Positions 54,705-63,974 of a stretch of 64,000 bases of DNA are shown in pieces (within the stretch, counting starts at the first letter, position 1; the number at the start of each line of letters is the position of its first letter). The stretch is from NCBI GenBank assembly GCA_016745075.1, contig JADGDD010000012.1:1-64000 (forward strand), written 5' to 3'. Position numbers and translations under genes: made by a program. Source of the stretch: Planctomycetota bacterium. GTDB lineage: Bacteria; Planctomycetota; UBA11346. Under the pieces are notes generated by a model. That model was not told where the DNA came from, searched no databases, and saw only the letters and a list, made by a program, of their open reading frames with translations.

Positions 54705-55175
54705 TTATCGCATCGTTACCTGCGCTCCCCCTGCAATAACCAGCGAACGGGTTTTCCCTAAAGAGACAAGACAACGATAGGACACAAAGTATTGCCTAAC
54801 AGACGGAGACACTGGAGTCATCCAGCTATCCAACTGTTTTTCTGTGGCTTCCACTGCTTCACATTCATCCAAACAAGCAGATATGATAGCCTGTAAATGT
54901 GCACCTGAAGACCACAAACGCAAACGCTTGCTCAACAAAGCCCAAGCACCAAAAAACCAGCGTTCTGCCGTATGGGGTGTGATGCCTAAAATCCTTGCCA
55001 CCTCATCCATTTCTAATCCTGTGAAAGCGCGCAAAGCAAAAACTTCGTACATACAATCTGGCAATTTCTGCACTTCCTGCCGTAACCATGCCTGCTGTGC
55101 TTCCATAGATATGAGGCCATCCTGTGCTGGCTCTGCGGCTGCGTTTTTGCGTCGAAATGTTTCTGTATCTGACAT
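54705..55175 (-). CDS. Sigma factor-like protein, region 4 only
   Basis: The 156-aa protein has a sigma-70 region 4 HTH (RQEVQKLPDCMYEVFALRAFTGLEMDEVARILGITPHTAERWFFGAWALL) but no region 2 before it, so it cannot bind the -10 element in the normal way. The C-terminal 60 residues carry CLDECEAVEATEKQLDSWM, similar to short anti-sigma zinc segments. It sits divergent to folC with about 75 bp between. It may be a truncated ECF factor or a regulator. Confidence 0.65.
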   Translation of the reverse strand: MSDTETFRRKNAAAEPAQDGLISMEAQQAWLRQEVQKLPDCMYEVFALRAFTGLEMDEVARILGITPHTAERWFFGAWALLSKRLRLWSSGAHLQAIISACLDECEAVEATEKQLDSWMTPVSPSVRQYFVSYRCLVSLGKTRSLVIAGGAQVTMR

Positions 55176-55251
55176 ATCAGTATACTACATCAAAAATACG
55201 CAGTAAGATAGCTTTTTTGCCGCACTTGAAAATGATCTTCAGACAAACACG

Positions 55252-56472
55252 ATGATGGCTATGACCTGTACTGTAGAAACTCGCTTGGAATCTTGGCTAA
55301 ACAAATCTTTTAGTCGTGAATTGACAGGCACTTATGATAATATGAAGCAAGAGCCGCTACGCAAAGTATTGAGCCACCTTCCCACACCACCACCACCTGT
55401 AACCTTTGCCGGCACCAAGGGTAAAGGCAGCACTCTACGCTTAGTTGAGTGTGGTTTACTGGCTGCTGAGCAAGCAACGGTGGCATTTACAAGCCCGCAT
55501 ATCTTTGATATTCATGAGCGCTGGCGTATTGGCGGCATGCCTGTACACCCAGAACGTGCCTGGAAACATGCTTGTTCTGTTATTGATGCGGAAGAACACT
55601 GCGACGAACAACTCACCTACTTTGAACGCTGCTTTGCCATTGGCTGCCTGCTAGCAGCAGAAGAACAGCACAACAAAGAACAGGCCTTCTTCTTATGTGA
55701 AGTCGGCCTTGGCGGACGACTAGACTGCGCCAACATCCTCGACTGCCAGCTGGCAATTATTACCCATATTGGTTATGATCATACCGATGTACTTGGTGAT
55801 ACCTTGGAGCTGATTGCAGGTGAAAAACTTGCGATTGCCCGTCCAAACAAACCTTTGTTAATTGCTCCACAAACCCCAGAGGCAGAACACGCCATTCGCC
55901 ATGTCTTGCCAGAAAAGCCTGCGGCTCAATGGGTTCATCAGCCAGAACACCCCTTGCCTTGCGGTCTGACGGGTGTGCATCAGCAAGAAAGTGCCGCTAC
56001 CGCCTTAGCAGCTTTGTACCATCTTGTCCCTGAACATATTTCCGATGTCCATACGGGTATGGCAGCGGCTCAACTTGCCGCACGTTGTCAAATTATTACA
56101 AACGGCAAGCGACGCATACTTATTGATGGTGCACATCATTATGAAAGCATTCAAGCCACCCTCAAAGTTGCTCAAACGGAGCTAACAGATGGATGGCACT
56201 GCATTGTTGCTTTAGCCAATGACAAAGACATAAACCGTCTGCTACCACTCCTCAGTACACAAACCACTTTGGTTCGCTGTGGCTATAATTGGCCGCGCGC
56301 ACGTTTGGAAAATGATTGGCCGGAAACGCTTCAAGACACAGCGTGGTTCACAAATATTATCGAGGCTCTTGCCGCACTCCCTGACGATGAGGACCTGTGT
56401 ATTACTGGTAGTTTTTATCTTGCTGGCGAAGCCTTACAGGCATTGCAGGTTGAAACAGGCATTCCTGGTTAA
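55252..56472 (+). CDS. folC: Folylpolyglutamate / dihydrofolate synthase
   Basis: The 406-aa protein carries the Mur-ligase-type P-loop FAGTKGKGSTLRLVE, FTSPHIFDIHERWRI, the omega-loop, and LCEVGLGGRLDCANIL, all diagnostic of FolC. It adds glutamates to folates in the cytoplasm. Length is normal at about 400 to 430. The start is among three close ATGs (ATGATGGCTATG); the first is taken. No strong ribosome site is seen. cysM-like gene follows after 10 bases. Confidence 0.92.
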   Translation: MMAMTCTVETRLESWLNKSFSRELTGTYDNMKQEPLRKVLSHLPTPPPPVTFAGTKGKGSTLRLVECGLLAAEQATVAFTSPHIFDIHERWRIGGMPVHPERAWKHACSVIDAEEHCDEQLTYFERCFAIGCLLAAEEQHNKEQAFFLCEVGLGGRLDCANILDCQLAIITHIGYDHTDVLGDTLELIAGEKLAIARPNKPLLIAPQTPEAEHAIRHVLPEKPAAQWVHQPEHPLPCGLTGVHQQESAATALAALYHLVPEHISDVHTGMAAAQLAARCQIITNGKRRILIDGAHHYESIQATLKVAQTELTDGWHCIVALANDKDINRLLPLLSTQTTLVRCGYNWPRARLENDWPETLQDTAWFTNIIEALAALPDDEDLCITGSFYLAGEALQALQVETGIPG

Positions 56473-56482
56473 GAATACCCAC

Positions 56483-57397
56483 ATGAGTATTCTTGATCTT
56501 GTCGGTAATACGCCGTTGTGTGATCTGACCTTCCTCCTCAAACAGCAAGATACACCGCAAGTGCGCTGGCTGGCAAAGCTAGAGGGAGATAATCCAGGCG
56601 GCAGCGTGAAAGACCGCGCCGCCAAACACATGATTCAATCTGCCATAACACGCGGCGAATTAAAACCCGGCATGCGGCTCATTGAAGCAACCTCTGGTAA
56701 CACCGGCATTGCCCTTGCCATGAGTGCCAAAGCCGCTGGCATAGACATGCACTTAGCTCTGCCATCTAATTCCAGTATTGAACGCGCCCAAACCATGCGC
56801 GCTTATGGCGCCACCGTTCACCTTATTGATTTTGGCATAGAAGCCGCCCGCGATTTTGCTGATGAACAAGTACGCGCAACCGCTGGCCAAGACGATGCTT
56901 TTTTTATGCTCGATCAATTTTCTAATCCAGACAATCCCGGTGCTCACTACACCACTACCGGCCCTGAGATTTGGCGCGATACAGAACAACAGATCACTCA
57001 TTTTGTCAGCGCCATGGGCACAACTGGCACCATTATGGGCACCAGTCGTTATCTCAAAGAACAAGATCAGTCTATTGAAATTATTGGTTGCCAGCCAACA
57101 GAAGGCTCCTCCATTCCGGGCATTCGCCGTTGGCCCGCGGAATATTTACCAAAAATATTTGAACCAGAACGGGTTGATCGGATTATAGATGTCTCACAGA
57201 TAGATGCAGAGAATACCGCCCGCTACCTCGCCAAAGAAGCTGGCTTATTTATTGGTATTAGCTCTGGCGGTGCCGCTTGGTCTGCTATGCAAGTCGCTAA
57301 TGAATTAATTAACAACCAACAAACTGCTACCGTTATCTCTATTGTCTGTGATAGAGGTGATCGTTATTTATCCACTGGGGTTTTTGAAAAAAAATAA
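56483..57397 (+). CDS. cysM: Cysteine synthase B family (PLP) protein
   Basis: The 304-aa product from MSILDLVGNTPLCDL has the PLP lysine in NPGGSVKDRAAKHM, TSGNTGIALAMSAKAAG phosphate-binding loop and GTTGTIMGTSRYLKEQ glycine loop. Those features and the QPTEGSSIPGIRRWP region fit cysteine synthase B better than A. It makes cysteine from O-acetylserine and sulfide or thiosulfate. The ORF track start 68 codons earlier lies inside folC. Confidence 0.9.
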   Translation: MSILDLVGNTPLCDLTFLLKQQDTPQVRWLAKLEGDNPGGSVKDRAAKHMIQSAITRGELKPGMRLIEATSGNTGIALAMSAKAAGIDMHLALPSNSSIERAQTMRAYGATVHLIDFGIEAARDFADEQVRATAGQDDAFFMLDQFSNPDNPGAHYTTTGPEIWRDTEQQITHFVSAMGTTGTIMGTSRYLKEQDQSIEIIGCQPTEGSSIPGIRRWPAEYLPKIFEPERVDRIIDVSQIDAENTARYLAKEAGLFIGISSGGAAWSAMQVANELINNQQTATVISIVCDRGDRYLSTGVFEKK

Positions 57398-57571
57398 TGT
57401 GTGTATGAGCGTGTTTACAACGCAACTAAAATGAACTGTGTTATCTGCTCAATTCTAAAATAAATTGACAAGTGTTCTCATAAAACAGTAATATAACAGA
57501 AAAAAACGGTACTTCCGCCCGAGAAAAAACTACTCGTTGCACAGCGGCTTGTGCTGTTTTACCGTGAATGT

Positions 57572-57982
57572 ATGAGTGGGAAATACGTAAACCAGAATAT
57601 CGGACTTCGCTGGCTTGGCCTGCGCATGTCGTTATTGGTTGCTGCGCTCTTTCTCCTACTAGGACAACCACTCGTCCAGTGGCACTGGATGGAGCACCAT
57701 ACCGAGCACGACACAACCCACGTCTCGGCGGCTAACACCTGTTGTCATGCTCATGTCAGCACAGACCATAACACGGATGAACATACAAATGAAGATACGG
57801 ATGACGACGAATGTCTGATCTGCCAATTTCATCTTGTTGCTTCGTGGTACTGGCTCACGCCGACACCCTTACCTGATGTGGTAAGCCTTGCCGCTGTTCG
57901 GCAGATCCCCTCTCCTTATTGTATAGATGTTTTTGGGTTTCAGATTGCAGCTTGGCATCCTGGCCGAAGTCCTCCCTGTTGA
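57572..57982 (+). CDS. His/Asp-rich small protein of zinc locus
   Basis: The 136-aa product has a hydrophobic leader (LRMSLLVAALFLLLGQPLVQ) and a His-rich stretch (HWMEHHTEHDTTHVSAANTCCHAH, DHNTDEHTNEDTDDDECLIC), ideal for binding zinc. It belongs in style to DUF2946-like exported proteins. It precedes the porin and znu genes, so periplasmic zinc trapping is likely. The upstream AT-rich stretch AAACAGTAATATAACAG may be a Zur-type operator, unproven. Confidence 0.65.
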   Translation: MSGKYVNQNIGLRWLGLRMSLLVAALFLLLGQPLVQWHWMEHHTEHDTTHVSAANTCCHAHVSTDHNTDEHTNEDTDDDECLICQFHLVASWYWLTPTPLPDVVSLAAVRQIPSPYCIDVFGFQIAAWHPGRSPPC

Positions 57983-58153
57983 GAGTTGAAACACATCAAT
58001 TTTAAACCGCTATTGGGCGGTGATTGATACATTGACGGTTCATCGTCGTTGTTACAGGTGTCGTATCTGTACGGGCGAAGCTCCGATCTTATGGTACACA
58101 CAATTTCGTTGTGCACCATCACAATCATAAATATCTCAAACGAGGATTCCCTC

Positions 58154-59353
58154 ATGTATACTTCTTCCTGTTTAGGACGGGCCAAACCGGCTCGTCTCCC
58201 TTTCTCATTTTCCCATTATTTATCGCTGCCACTTATTGCCACGTCAGTGCTTGCTGCTGCCGAACCCGAGCCAAGTGGTACTCAACTGCGCCTGATTGAT
58301 ATTTCTAGCATTATAGGCATGAGCGTCGGTGGTACGACCGCTGATGAACACGAAATGGAGTGGTCACAAGTCGGCGGACATGACCCAAGCGGAGATGGCT
58401 TTACCTTTCAATATATGGAAGTGTCTCTTGCTGGTGCCGTTGATCCCTATTTTACTTCTGAAGCACATCTCAATATAACACCAGAGCATGGACTTGAATT
58501 AGAAGAAGCCTTCATACGCACCACATCTCTTCCTTATAGTCTGGAAGTTGAAGCTGGCTATATGCTCACCGAATTTGGTCGCTACAATCCACAACATGCT
58601 CATGTGCAGGCTTTCGTTGATACGCCGTTAGTGATAGGCAGCTTGCTCGGTAGCGAAGGAATGCGTGACTTTGGTATTCGCGCCGCCTATCTCTTGCCTA
58701 CGTCTTGGTATAGTCAACTCCATCTTAGCATTCAAAATGGGGATGATGAATCGATGGTCAGTTTTCTCGGTGCCGGTCATACACATGAAGAAGGCGAAGA
58801 AGAAGAAGAGCATCATGAACAACGGGATATTTCCAACGTAGGCGATATGCTGTATTCTTTACGCTGGGAAAATGCCCTCGCCTTGTCAGAGGAGACTGAG
58901 ATCAAATTTGGTTTATCATTAGCAACGGGGCCCAACCCTCATGATGAACACACCGTCTTATCTGGCCTCGATCTCACGATGAAGTGGTACTTATCTGGCT
59001 CACAACGTATTACTTGGACCTCGGAATATATCTACCGTCAGGCAGCTGCTGACGAAGCTGATGAAGAACACACTGACTGGGGTCTGGTAAGCGAGCTGGT
59101 CTATGCCATGTCATCTCGCTGGCAGATGGGTCTTCGCTACGGCATGGTCGACTTAGAAAATGATGCAGATGCCGAAGATCCACCACCGGCTCAACGTTTT
59201 CGTTTGAGCCCTTTAATCGGTTGGCAGCCCAGCGAATTTAGCAAAATTCGTATGCAGTATAACTACACGGAAACAGATGAAGACGCTACCGTGTCCAGCT
59301 TTTGGTTGAATGGCGAAGTTCTTATCGGTAACCACCCAGCCCATACTTTCTGA
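58154..59353 (+). CDS. Zinc-locus outer-membrane porin with His/Glu loop
   Basis: The 399-aa product starts MYTSSCLGRAKPARLPFSF after GAGG and carries a signal peptide ending about VLAAAEPEP. The rest is amphipathic beta strands ending WLNGEVLIGNHPAHTF. A loop reads GHTHEEGEEEEEHHEQRD near residue 215, a metal-collecting segment. Directly followed by the znuA-type gene, it probably passes zinc across the outer membrane. The start 35 codons upstream in the track is unsupported. Confidence 0.72.
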   Translation: MYTSSCLGRAKPARLPFSFSHYLSLPLIATSVLAAAEPEPSGTQLRLIDISSIIGMSVGGTTADEHEMEWSQVGGHDPSGDGFTFQYMEVSLAGAVDPYFTSEAHLNITPEHGLELEEAFIRTTSLPYSLEVEAGYMLTEFGRYNPQHAHVQAFVDTPLVIGSLLGSEGMRDFGIRAAYLLPTSWYSQLHLSIQNGDDESMVSFLGAGHTHEEGEEEEEHHEQRDISNVGDMLYSLRWENALALSEETEIKFGLSLATGPNPHDEHTVLSGLDLTMKWYLSGSQRITWTSEYIYRQAAADEADEEHTDWGLVSELVYAMSSRWQMGLRYGMVDLENDADAEDPPPAQRFRLSPLIGWQPSEFSKIRMQYNYTETDEDATVSSFWLNGEVLIGNHPAHTF

Positions 59354-59364
59354 AAGGAAATACC

Positions 59365-60360
59365 ATGTTTCAACGTATAATTATCGTATTCTTTGTTGGC
59401 TTACTACTACCGCTGTCAGCAGCAGAACCGCTACGCATTTGTGTTACCACACCCGACTTAGGGGCCCTTGTTCGCCCCATGCTCGACGGGGTTGGGTCTG
59501 TGACCGTGTTCGCTCGTTCAGGAGATAATCCCCATTTGGTTGATGCTCGTCCCAGCTTTATCGCCTCGTTGCGGCAAGCTGATGCGCTCGTCTTTGTTGG
59601 GGTGGATTTGGAAATTGGTTGGTTGCCCGCATTAATAAAAGGGAGCCGCAGAACGGATTTGGCTCTTGGTACTGCTCGGGCAATTGATGTCTCTACTATG
59701 GCTCACTTGCATGATGTACCAACTGGAATTATAGACCGCTCGCATGGCGATATTCATGCGGGCGGGAATCCGCACTACCTGATGTCGCCAGTACAAGCTT
59801 TACTCATTATTCCAACATTAGCGCAGCGCTTAGCGGCTCTGCATACGGAACACGCTGAACGTCTTTTGACAAATGCTAAAACTCTGCGCCGTCGTTTGGC
59901 TCAAGCCCTTTATGGTCTTGAGTTAAACGATGCTGCTGAAATTGATGCGATCGTTCAACAGCATCTCCAGAACGCATGGGAACACATACCATGCACACAG
60001 GAAAGTTGGCTTGGCCGCTTATCAGGGCTGAAAAATCGTTCTTGCATTGGAGACCACGACCAGTGGATCTACCTTGCACAGTGTTACGGTATACGCATGT
60101 CTGGCCACTTAGAGCCCAAACCTGGCATTCCGCCAGGTGCCCGCCATATAGCGACATTACGCCACATAACGGATCAAGAGACACCGGTGTGCTGTTGGTG
60201 TTGCCCGTGGTTTGATACGACCTTGGCCCAACGTCTCTGTGATGATATAGGCGTACCGCTCGTCATCCTGCCGCATCAGCCGGGAGCACTTCCCGGCACC
60301 GATGAATTACTCACTTGGTATGGTGCACAGGTTGACAGTGTACTGTCGGCGCAGAAATAA
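59365..60360 (+). CDS. znuA: Zinc ABC transporter substrate-binding protein
   Basis: The 331-aa protein has a signal peptide (MFQRIIIVFFVGLLLPLSAAEP) and ligands expected for ZnuA-like proteins: GDNPHLVDARPS (His), GGNPHYLMSP (His) and HLEPKPGIPP (His). It lacks the long His-rich loop, which here sits on the porin and the small upstream protein instead. A run of Cys-Trp residues (CCWCCPWFDT) is odd. It delivers Zn or Mn to the ABC complex encoded next. Confidence 0.85.
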   Translation: MFQRIIIVFFVGLLLPLSAAEPLRICVTTPDLGALVRPMLDGVGSVTVFARSGDNPHLVDARPSFIASLRQADALVFVGVDLEIGWLPALIKGSRRTDLALGTARAIDVSTMAHLHDVPTGIIDRSHGDIHAGGNPHYLMSPVQALLIIPTLAQRLAALHTEHAERLLTNAKTLRRRLAQALYGLELNDAAEIDAIVQQHLQNAWEHIPCTQESWLGRLSGLKNRSCIGDHDQWIYLAQCYGIRMSGHLEPKPGIPPGARHIATLRHITDQETPVCCWCCPWFDTTLAQRLCDDIGVPLVILPHQPGALPGTDELLTWYGAQVDSVLSAQK

Positions 60361-60371
60361 GGAACAGGTCA

Positions 60372-60986
60372 ATGTCTCTTTTAGTAGTGTCGGATCTTGT
60401 TGTTGGCTATGCAGGAGGCCCATCATGCTTCGTCGGTAATCGAAAGATTACCGACGGTAGCGTGGTTGTCCTGACTGGGCCCAGTGGTAGCGGTAAAAGT
60501 ACAATCTTACGCACACTTTTGGGAACACTCACGCCACTACGAGGACACATACAATGGCAGGGTCAACAAGGATGGGTACCGCAACAAACCTATTGGGAAT
60601 ACCCCTTACCAACGACCTTGGGTGAAGTCATCGCTGGACAAGTTCAACCTCCTTGCCCAGATCGCCTCGCACATATTTTGCAAATACTGCGGCTTACTGA
60701 CCGAACAAGTCAGCCTTGGAATGCAAGTAGTGGTGGCGAACGTCAACGCGCATTATTAGCTCGAGCGCTCTCTGCTCATCCAGAAACCCTGCTGTTAGAC
60801 GAGCCCGTTTCCCAAGTCGATATGCCAACCGTTCAACTTTTTCTTGATGCATTGCGCCATTACCACCAACAAGGTGGAACCATGTTGGTGAGTGCGCATC
60901 AACCCGATCTTATTGATGCATTGTCTTCCATCTCTTCCAATTGTCACCATTGGCATTGTGCAGAAGGGACGGTGACAAATGACTGA
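60372..60986 (+). CDS. znuC: Zinc ABC transporter ATPase
   Basis: The 204-aa ATPase has Walker A GPSGSGKST, signature SSGGERQRALLARAL and Walker B TLLLDEPVSQVD. The Q-loop is GWVPQQTYWEYPLP, as in ZnuC. It is slightly short (about 230 to 250 is usual), with a Cys/His-rich end (NCHHWHC). It overlaps the permease gene by eight bases. Confidence 0.87.
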   Translation: MSLLVVSDLVVGYAGGPSCFVGNRKITDGSVVVLTGPSGSGKSTILRTLLGTLTPLRGHIQWQGQQGWVPQQTYWEYPLPTTLGEVIAGQVQPPCPDRLAHILQILRLTDRTSQPWNASSGGERQRALLARALSAHPETLLLDEPVSQVDMPTVQLFLDALRHYHQQGGTMLVSAHQPDLIDALSSISSNCHHWHCAEGTVTND

Positions 60987-61794
60987 CATATGGATGATTA
61001 TGGGATGGCCAACCCTCACTCTTTTAGTTTTAGGGCTCGGCTTAGGGCTCCACGGAGTCAGCGTCATTGGACGTGGCCAGAGCGCCTTGGCGTTAGTACT
61101 CAGCGCCGCTGCTCTGGTAGGTCAAGCTATCGCCCTGATTCCGGCAGTGCCCGGACCGGATGCTCTCTGGGTTGGTTTGAGTGCGCTACTGGTACTTAGC
61201 ATTTTACGCCAAGCAGGTGAACGCCACCTCGTCACTGCGGTCATTGCCCTACAAGCGCTCAGCATCGTCATCATTAGCTCCAGCCCCGTTGGTTTACAAC
61301 AAGTGTTAGCCGGACAACACAGCAGCGTTCTTGGAGTCACCGCACAGGATCTCTTCCTGAGCGTTCCTATTGCTGTAGTGCCGTTGATACTCTGGAGTAC
61401 ATCTTGGCGGCGTCTCCGACTGGTCTTATTTGATCCAGAACAGGCGCGTGGTTTTGGCCTCAAACCACAGCGTTGGTATATCCTGCTTGATCTAATAACC
61501 GTTGTAATGCTGGCTATTGCCGTTCAGCAACTGGGAACAATCACTGCCCTTGGTTTGCTTTTATTGCCAACCCTCTTGGTCGGAACCTGGTCTCGTACGC
61601 TCATTATGAGCGTAGTCCTGATCGTACCCAGCGTGTGTACCGCCGTCCTTATCAGCGTTCCGCTCTCATGGTATGGGGATATGCCACAGGGACATATGAC
61701 CGTGTGTATTTTAGCTGCAATCTGGTTGCTGCTAATCGCCTTTGGCCGCATACTTCTTTACCTGCGTCCATCTAGGGCCACCAATAAGAATTAG
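60979..61794 (+). CDS. znuB: Zinc ABC transporter permease
   Basis: The 271-aa protein has about eight membrane segments and the ABC-3 family pattern: GLGLHGVSVIGRGQSALALVLSAAALVGQAIAL, then FDPEQARGFGLKPQRWYILLDL, the coupling-loop motif of ZnuB/MntB proteins. It forms the membrane channel with ZnuC. Start overlaps znuC. After its stop about 140 bp lead to menH. Confidence 0.87.
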   Translation: MTDIWMIMGWPTLTLLVLGLGLGLHGVSVIGRGQSALALVLSAAALVGQAIALIPAVPGPDALWVGLSALLVLSILRQAGERHLVTAVIALQALSIVIISSSPVGLQQVLAGQHSSVLGVTAQDLFLSVPIAVVPLILWSTSWRRLRLVLFDPEQARGFGLKPQRWYILLDLITVVMLAIAVQQLGTITALGLLLLPTLLVGTWSRTLIMSVVLIVPSVCTAVLISVPLSWYGDMPQGHMTVCILAAIWLLLIAFGRILLYLRPSRATNKN

Positions 61795-61933
61795 TGTCTG
61801 TTAGAACAGTCAGTAGGTGGATGTTTTTGATTTTTAGATACGGTATCGAAGAGTATTTTGGGATAAAAAGACAAGAAATAGCTGCTTGCCCACCTGCTGG
61901 GTAAAGGATACTGCCGCGAATAAGGGGCAAAGT

Positions 61934-62683
61934 ATGTTATTTGCGATTCATGGGTTCACGGGGTCTGACCTGTCGTGGTCGAATATTTTGGAAACAGCAT
62001 GTATTGACCATCAGGCAATATTATTACCGGGCCATGGCTGGGCTCCTTGTCCAGAGGGTACCACTATTGCTAGTGTTGCTGCGGATATAGCAGCAAAAAT
62101 GCCAGATGACGGCAGCGCTGATTTAGTTGGCTACAGCATGGGTGGACGCGTAGCACTGCGTATAGCACTAGATTACCCAGAGAAAGTTCGCCGTCTCATT
62201 TTGGTGAGTGCAAGCTCAGGAATTGAAGACGATACTGTACGGGCAGAACGCCTGAAAGAGGATATAGCACTTTCTGATATTTTAGAAGAAGACGGCATTG
62301 GTACGTTCATTGCCTGGTGGGAAAAAAATCCAGTCCTAGCTCCAGCACCTGGTTGCACCATTTCTCGTTCTGCCGAAGAGTCTCTTCGTTCTCAACGACT
62401 CAATAACGATGCCGTAGGACTTGCCGCCGCTATTCGTTGTTTAGGACAAGGTCAGATGGAACCGCTCTGGTCTCGCCTATCCACTTTGGCCATGCCATGC
62501 CTCTTGTTAACTGGTACTGCCGATAAAGTGTATAGCGATATTATGCAGCGTATGCAAAAGGACATTCCACGCAGTCATTTTATGCACATTGAAAAAGCCG
62601 GTCATGCGGTACACCGCGAACAGCCAAAAGAACTGGTTAAATGCATGTTGGATTTCCTGATTAGCCCGACTGCACTTCTCTAA
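61934..62683 (+). CDS. menH: Alpha/beta hydrolase, MenH-like SHCHC synthase
   Basis: The 249-aa product from [15 protein letters not shown] has HGFTGS oxyanion loop, GYSMGGR nucleophile, Asp in GTADKVYSD and HAVH. These MenH features and the adjacent menB support 2-succinyl-6-hydroxy-2,4-cyclohexadiene-1-carboxylate synthase in menaquinone synthesis. AAGGGG lies upstream. Track start 16 codons earlier is unsupported. A generic hydrolase remains possible. Confidence 0.82.
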   Translation: MLFAIHGFTGSDLSWSNILETACIDHQAILLPGHGWAPCPEGTTIASVAADIAAKMPDDGSADLVGYSMGGRVALRIALDYPEKVRRLILVSASSGIEDDTVRAERLKEDIALSDILEEDGIGTFIAWWEKNPVLAPAPGCTISRSAEESLRSQRLNNDAVGLAAAIRCLGQGQMEPLWSRLSTLAMPCLLLTGTADKVYSDIMQRMQKDIPRSHFMHIEKAGHAVHREQPKELVKCMLDFLISPTALL

Positions 62684-62717
62684 TACTGACGCTACTGAAG
62701 CCAGAAAGGTAATCCTT

Positions 62718-63554
62718 ATGAATTGGCAAAATATTGACCTCGCTTTTGAAGATATTCTTTATGAACATCTTGAGCGCTCAAATGGTACGATTGCAAAGTT
62801 AACGATTAATCGACCACAAGTACATAATGCTTTTACCCCGAAAACAGTTCAGGAATTACGGCAAGCATTACAACACGCACGCGATGACGGCAATGTTGGC
62901 GCTATTATTTTAACTGGTGCAGGCGATAAAGCTTTTTGTTCTGGTGGTGATCAACGTGTTCGTGGCCATGGCGGTTATGTTGGAGGGCAAGAGGGAGACA
63001 CCATTCCTCGCTTAAATGTACTAGATTTTCAACGTGAAATCCGTACCTGCCCAAAACCGATTGTCGCCATGGTTGCAGGTTGGGCTATTGGTGGTGGCCA
63101 TGTTTTACATGTTATGTGTGACTTAACCATTGCCGCAGACAATGCTCGTTTTGGTCAAACCGGCCCCAAAGTTGGTAGTTTTGATGGCGGGTATGGTGCC
63201 AGTTATTTAGCACGCATTGTTGGTCAGAAAAAAGCTCGTGAAATCTGGTTTACCTGCCGTCAATATGATGCACAACAAGCCAAAGAGATGGGACTGGTTA
63301 ACGATGTTGTTCCGCTTGCGGAATTGGAAAACACAACCATTCAATTGTGTGATGAAATGCTGCAACACAGTCCACTCGCCTTGCGCTGCTTAAAGTCTTC
63401 ACTCAATGCAGACTGCGATGGTCAAGCTGGCTTGCAAGAATTGGCTGGTAATGCGACACTTATGTTCTACATGAGTGAAGAAGGCAAAGAAGGACACCAA
63501 GCGTATATTGAAAAACGCAAACCTGATTTTTCTTCTTTTCCGCGTTTGCCATAA
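62718..63554 (+). CDS. menB: 1,4-dihydroxy-2-naphthoyl-CoA synthase
   Basis: The 278-aa crotonase-fold protein has [74 protein letters not shown], the MenB signature, and Tyr-bearing [18 protein letters not shown]. It closes the second ring of menaquinone. It follows menH by 34 bases with GAAAGG before the ATG. Together they show the classic Men pathway. Confidence 0.93.
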   Translation: MNWQNIDLAFEDILYEHLERSNGTIAKLTINRPQVHNAFTPKTVQELRQALQHARDDGNVGAIILTGAGDKAFCSGGDQRVRGHGGYVGGQEGDTIPRLNVLDFQREIRTCPKPIVAMVAGWAIGGGHVLHVMCDLTIAADNARFGQTGPKVGSFDGGYGASYLARIVGQKKAREIWFTCRQYDAQQAKEMGLVNDVVPLAELENTTIQLCDEMLQHSPLALRCLKSSLNADCDGQAGLQELAGNATLMFYMSEEGKEGHQAYIEKRKPDFSSFPRLP

Positions 63555-63670
63555 GTATTACAGGTGGTTCCTCAGAAAGTTTCTGTGTGGACAGCGTTTT
63601 GTGTAAAAAGGAAAATGGGGAAAATGGAAAAAGGGGACGCTTTATATAGATTCTTTTTGAGGTATCCCCT

Positions 63671-63974
63671 CGGAAAGCGGATGTCCTCGTCCGCTGCGCT
63701 AGCCCTGTTTTCCTTTTTGCGGGCAAATAATTTCTTGTACCATTCCTACAGCGTTCGGGCTATCCAAGCGGACGGGGACGTCCGCTCTCCGAGCTATCAA
63801 CGATTGAAAACAGTTACGAATCCGATTCTAACCGTTGGAGAAAAATCACACGGAAAGCGGACGTCCTCGTCCGCTGCGCTAGCCCTGTTTTCCTTTTTGC
63901 GGGCAAATAATTTTCTGTGCCGTTCCAAAATCGTTCAGACTATCCAAGCGGACGAGGACGTCCGCTCTCCGAGC
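63671..63974. repeat. Pair of 124-bp elements with palindromic ends
   Basis: Units at 63671..63794 and 63851..63974 both begin CGGAAAGCGGA(T/C)GTCCTCGTCCGCT and end AGCGGACG(G/A)GGACGTCCGCTCTCCGAG, so ends are inverted repeats that are themselves palindromes. Internal GCTAGCCCTGTTTTCCTTTTTGCGGGCAAATAATTT is shared. The arrangement resembles REPIN/MITE elements. The 140-aa frame across both units merely reads the repeat. Confidence 0.85.
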
